Positions 62,488 to 64,000 of a DNA stretch of 64,000 nucleotides are shown in pieces. Each line of letters starts with the position of its first letter. Position 1 is the stretch's first letter. The stretch is taken from contig CAAGPV010000015.1 in the NCBI GenBank assembly GCA_900771975.1, positions 1 to 64,000 on the forward strand, written 5' to 3'. The notes below the pieces were generated by a model. It ran no database searches. It was not told where the DNA came from and worked only from the letters and a program-made list of their open reading frames with translations. This DNA is from an uncultured Prevotella sp. GTDB taxonomy: Bacteria > Bacteroidota > Bacteroidia > Bacteroidales > Bacteroidaceae. Both the position numbers and the translations under genes were made by a program.

Positions 62488-62982
62488 TATAAAACCCTAT
62501 GGAGTAAACAAAAGCAGATACTCCATTTTTCTTCTTCGCTCGATGGAAGACACTATCTTTCCGTTCCACCTTTTAAAGTCCACATAGTCACGATAGATGT
62601 TTCTGTTGCCACTTCGCATCTTGGTATGGCTGTTGCCTTATGCCTAATGTTACCAATGGTTGAGTCAATGTGTTTAGATGTGTTAATTTAAAAGTTAATA
62701 AAACATAACTTTTTGTAGCATATATGTCAAGAACATGAAATCATTTTCTCAAAAACTTATGCCTAATATTCTCTTATAAAAAATGGTTCTTAACACATTA
62801 TATAATAGCAAGTACACACATTTATCAAATTTGATATAAGAATAGAAAATCAAATTTGATATTAAACTTAAATGAAGGTCATTTATCTTACAACAAAGTC
62901 ACAAGTAACCTGATATTCAAACATTTGGAGGATTGAAATAGTTTTGTTTACTTTGCAACAAGTTTAATAAAGCAACCGCAAT
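62488..62982. repeat. AT-rich region with a twice-repeated palindrome
   Basis: About 500 bp without a supported gene. The 14-mer ATCAAATTTGATAT, containing the 12-bp palindrome ATCAAATTTGAT, is present at 62824-62837 and 62849-62862, 25 bp apart. It lies about 120 bp before the TnpB-like gene and could be a regulatory site or mark the left part of a transposable element. Confidence 0.5.
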
Positions 62983-64000
62983 ATGGCACATAAAGAAAGT
63001 CAAAAAGCATTCGTCGTTACATTTCCTCTTCATACCGAGAAATGGCAAGAAGATAGGATTGACAAGATGATGAAAATGCTTACCACATACTACAATGACA
63101 GACAAAGGAAACTTGTCGGTCGTTACATTTACCTTTCGCACTCTAAGGCATTCCAAGAAGCGAAAGGAAAAGGAATTGTGGCTTTCAAAAATTACATGAA
63201 AGAAAATGGCTTTTCGCAGTATGGCTTGGATACTTTCTTTAAGGCTAATACAAAAGGAGCCTTGTACCAATGTGGTCTGAACTCATATAATATACAGTAT
63301 CTCTCACAATGTGCATGGAGTGCATGGGAGAAGAAATTGTTTGGAAACGGCAAATTCATAAAGACGAATATTGATGTAAACATTTTCAAGAGTAGAAGAG
63401 TGAAGGATTCGTTTACTGGTTTTGTCTACAATCTCAACTCTTTTACTATAACCATTAGGTCTACTTACTCAAGGAGCAACATCTGTACAATACCGTTTGA
63501 GGTTAACCGAAATAGCCAATATGAATTATTCGCTTTATCTCAAGAGATAAGAAATATCGCAATTGTACGGAAAGTAATAAGGGGGACAAATAAATATTAT
63601 GTGCAGTTTACGGTAGAAGGTGTTCCATATAATAAAGGAAGACAGTTAGGAACAGGAACAGTTGGAATTGACCCAGGTCCAAGCAAGGTTGCAATTGTTG
63701 CAGACAAGGTCGTTGAGATAAACAAACTTGCTCCTTACATAGAAGAGGATGAGAAGTTAACTGCTCGACTGAAAAGGAAGTTGGAGAGAAGCCGAAGAGC
63801 GACCAATCCTCATATGTATAATGAAGATGGTACAAACAAAAAAGGGCAACGACAGACCTGTTTTTCAAAATCTTATGACAAGACGCGAAAACAATTGGCA
63901 GAAGTCCAACGCAAATTGACAGCCAAGAGAAAGATTGCTCATAATGAACTTGCAAATAAGATACTTGAATATGGCAACACGTTTAAGGTTGAAACCAATT
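62983..64000 (+). CDS. TnpB-like RuvC nuclease (IS200/IS605-type), 3' end outside window
   Basis: At least 339 residues from ATG 62983 (MAHKESQKAFVVTFPLHTEK), open to the window edge. After an RNA/DNA-binding N-terminal half, the first RuvC motif appears as 'GTVGIDPGPSKVAIVADKVV' with the catalytic Asp. Then comes the helical 'RLKRKLERSRRATNPHMYNE' and 'NKKGQRQTCF', 'AEVQRKLTAKRKIAHNELAN', a pattern I know from TnpB/IS1341-like proteins. Related enzymes are RNA-guided. No TnpA transposase lies upstream in the window. The zinc finger and remaining RuvC motifs would be to the right. Confidence 0.75.
   Translation, partial: MAHKESQKAFVVTFPLHTEKWQEDRIDKMMKMLTTYYNDRQRKLVGRYIYLSHSKAFQEAKGKGIVAFKNYMKENGFSQYGLDTFFKANTKGALYQCGLNSYNIQYLSQCAWSAWEKKLFGNGKFIKTNIDVNIFKSRRVKDSFTGFVYNLNSFTITIRSTYSRSNICTIPFEVNRNSQYELFALSQEIRNIAIVRKVIRGTNKYYVQFTVEGVPYNKGRQLGTGTVGIDPGPSKVAIVADKVVEINKLAPYIEEDEKLTARLKRKLERSRRATNPHMYNEDGTNKKGQRQTCFSKSYDKTRKQLAEVQRKLTAKRKIAHNELANKILEYGNTFKVETN

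Overview
The window looks like a chromosome segment from a Prevotella-like member of the Bacteroidales. Supporting evidence: promoters of the TTTG / TAnnTTTG type recur upstream of genes, exported proteins end in the 'YxxxGxx...GxYIV' tail common in this group, and the window carries a class III fructose-1,6-bisphosphatase, an HU/SPOR-like cell-envelope protein, DUF486 and DUF4738 proteins. All assignments are from reading the sequence; no database search was run.

Layout. (1) 1-5.6 kb: an AlbA_2/Schlafen-type protein running off the left edge, and a single-chain type IIG/ISP-like restriction-modification enzyme. (2) 5.6-12.5 kb: surface/exported proteins, two of them broken (an in-frame TAA at 8003-8005; a frameshift at an A7 run near 10657-10663), a DUF486 membrane protein, and a 61-residue peptide ending in a His-Ser-Ser repeat. 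(3) 12.7-31.1 kb: a patchwork island ending at tRNA-Arg(ACG). An Abi_2 gene is split by a 1.26 kb insert. Three unrecognised gene types, called A, B and C here, recur as decayed copies, and intact cargo genes sit between the copies: two AAA_14/DUF4143 ATPases, an AbiEi/AbiEii toxin-antitoxin pair, a PD-(D/E)XK-like protein, a TonB-like protein with a Cys cluster plus a radical SAM enzyme, and a lipoprotein. Embedded in it is an apparently ordinary stretch (15.0-20.1 kb) with an ECF sigma/anti-sigma operon, a BASS transporter and a membrane LuxR-type regulator.

(4) 31.4-44.2 kb: twelve co-oriented minus-strand housekeeping genes with short gaps: purU, hisH, hisA, hisF, hisIE, ftsE, lysC, lysA, two glycosyltransferases, fbp and an NhaC antiporter. 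They cover the second half of histidine synthesis, the first and last steps of lysine synthesis, formyl-THF hydrolysis and gluconeogenesis. (5) 44.2-48.4 kb: envelope-related small proteins (FHA, SPOR), rfbC, a DUF4738 lipoprotein and a 52-residue membrane protein. (6) 48.6-53.3 kb: a complete type III restriction-modification system (mod, res). (7) 53.7-59.8 kb: HD-domain protein, O6-alkylguanine-DNA alkyltransferase, an AraC regulator with downstream genes (truncated DUF362, acetyltransferase, CMD-cupin) and dxs. (8) 59.9-64 kb: a decayed iron alcohol dehydrogenase, a third DUF4143 ATPase preceded by three 33-bp palindromic repeats, an antitoxin whose toxin is only a remnant, and a TnpB-like RuvC nuclease running off the right edge.

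The strongest candidate for something undescribed is the A/B/C module of region 3. In two places the end of C and the start of A are conserved almost to the base and hold completely different cargo, as if the module were an exchange site for defence and accessory genes.
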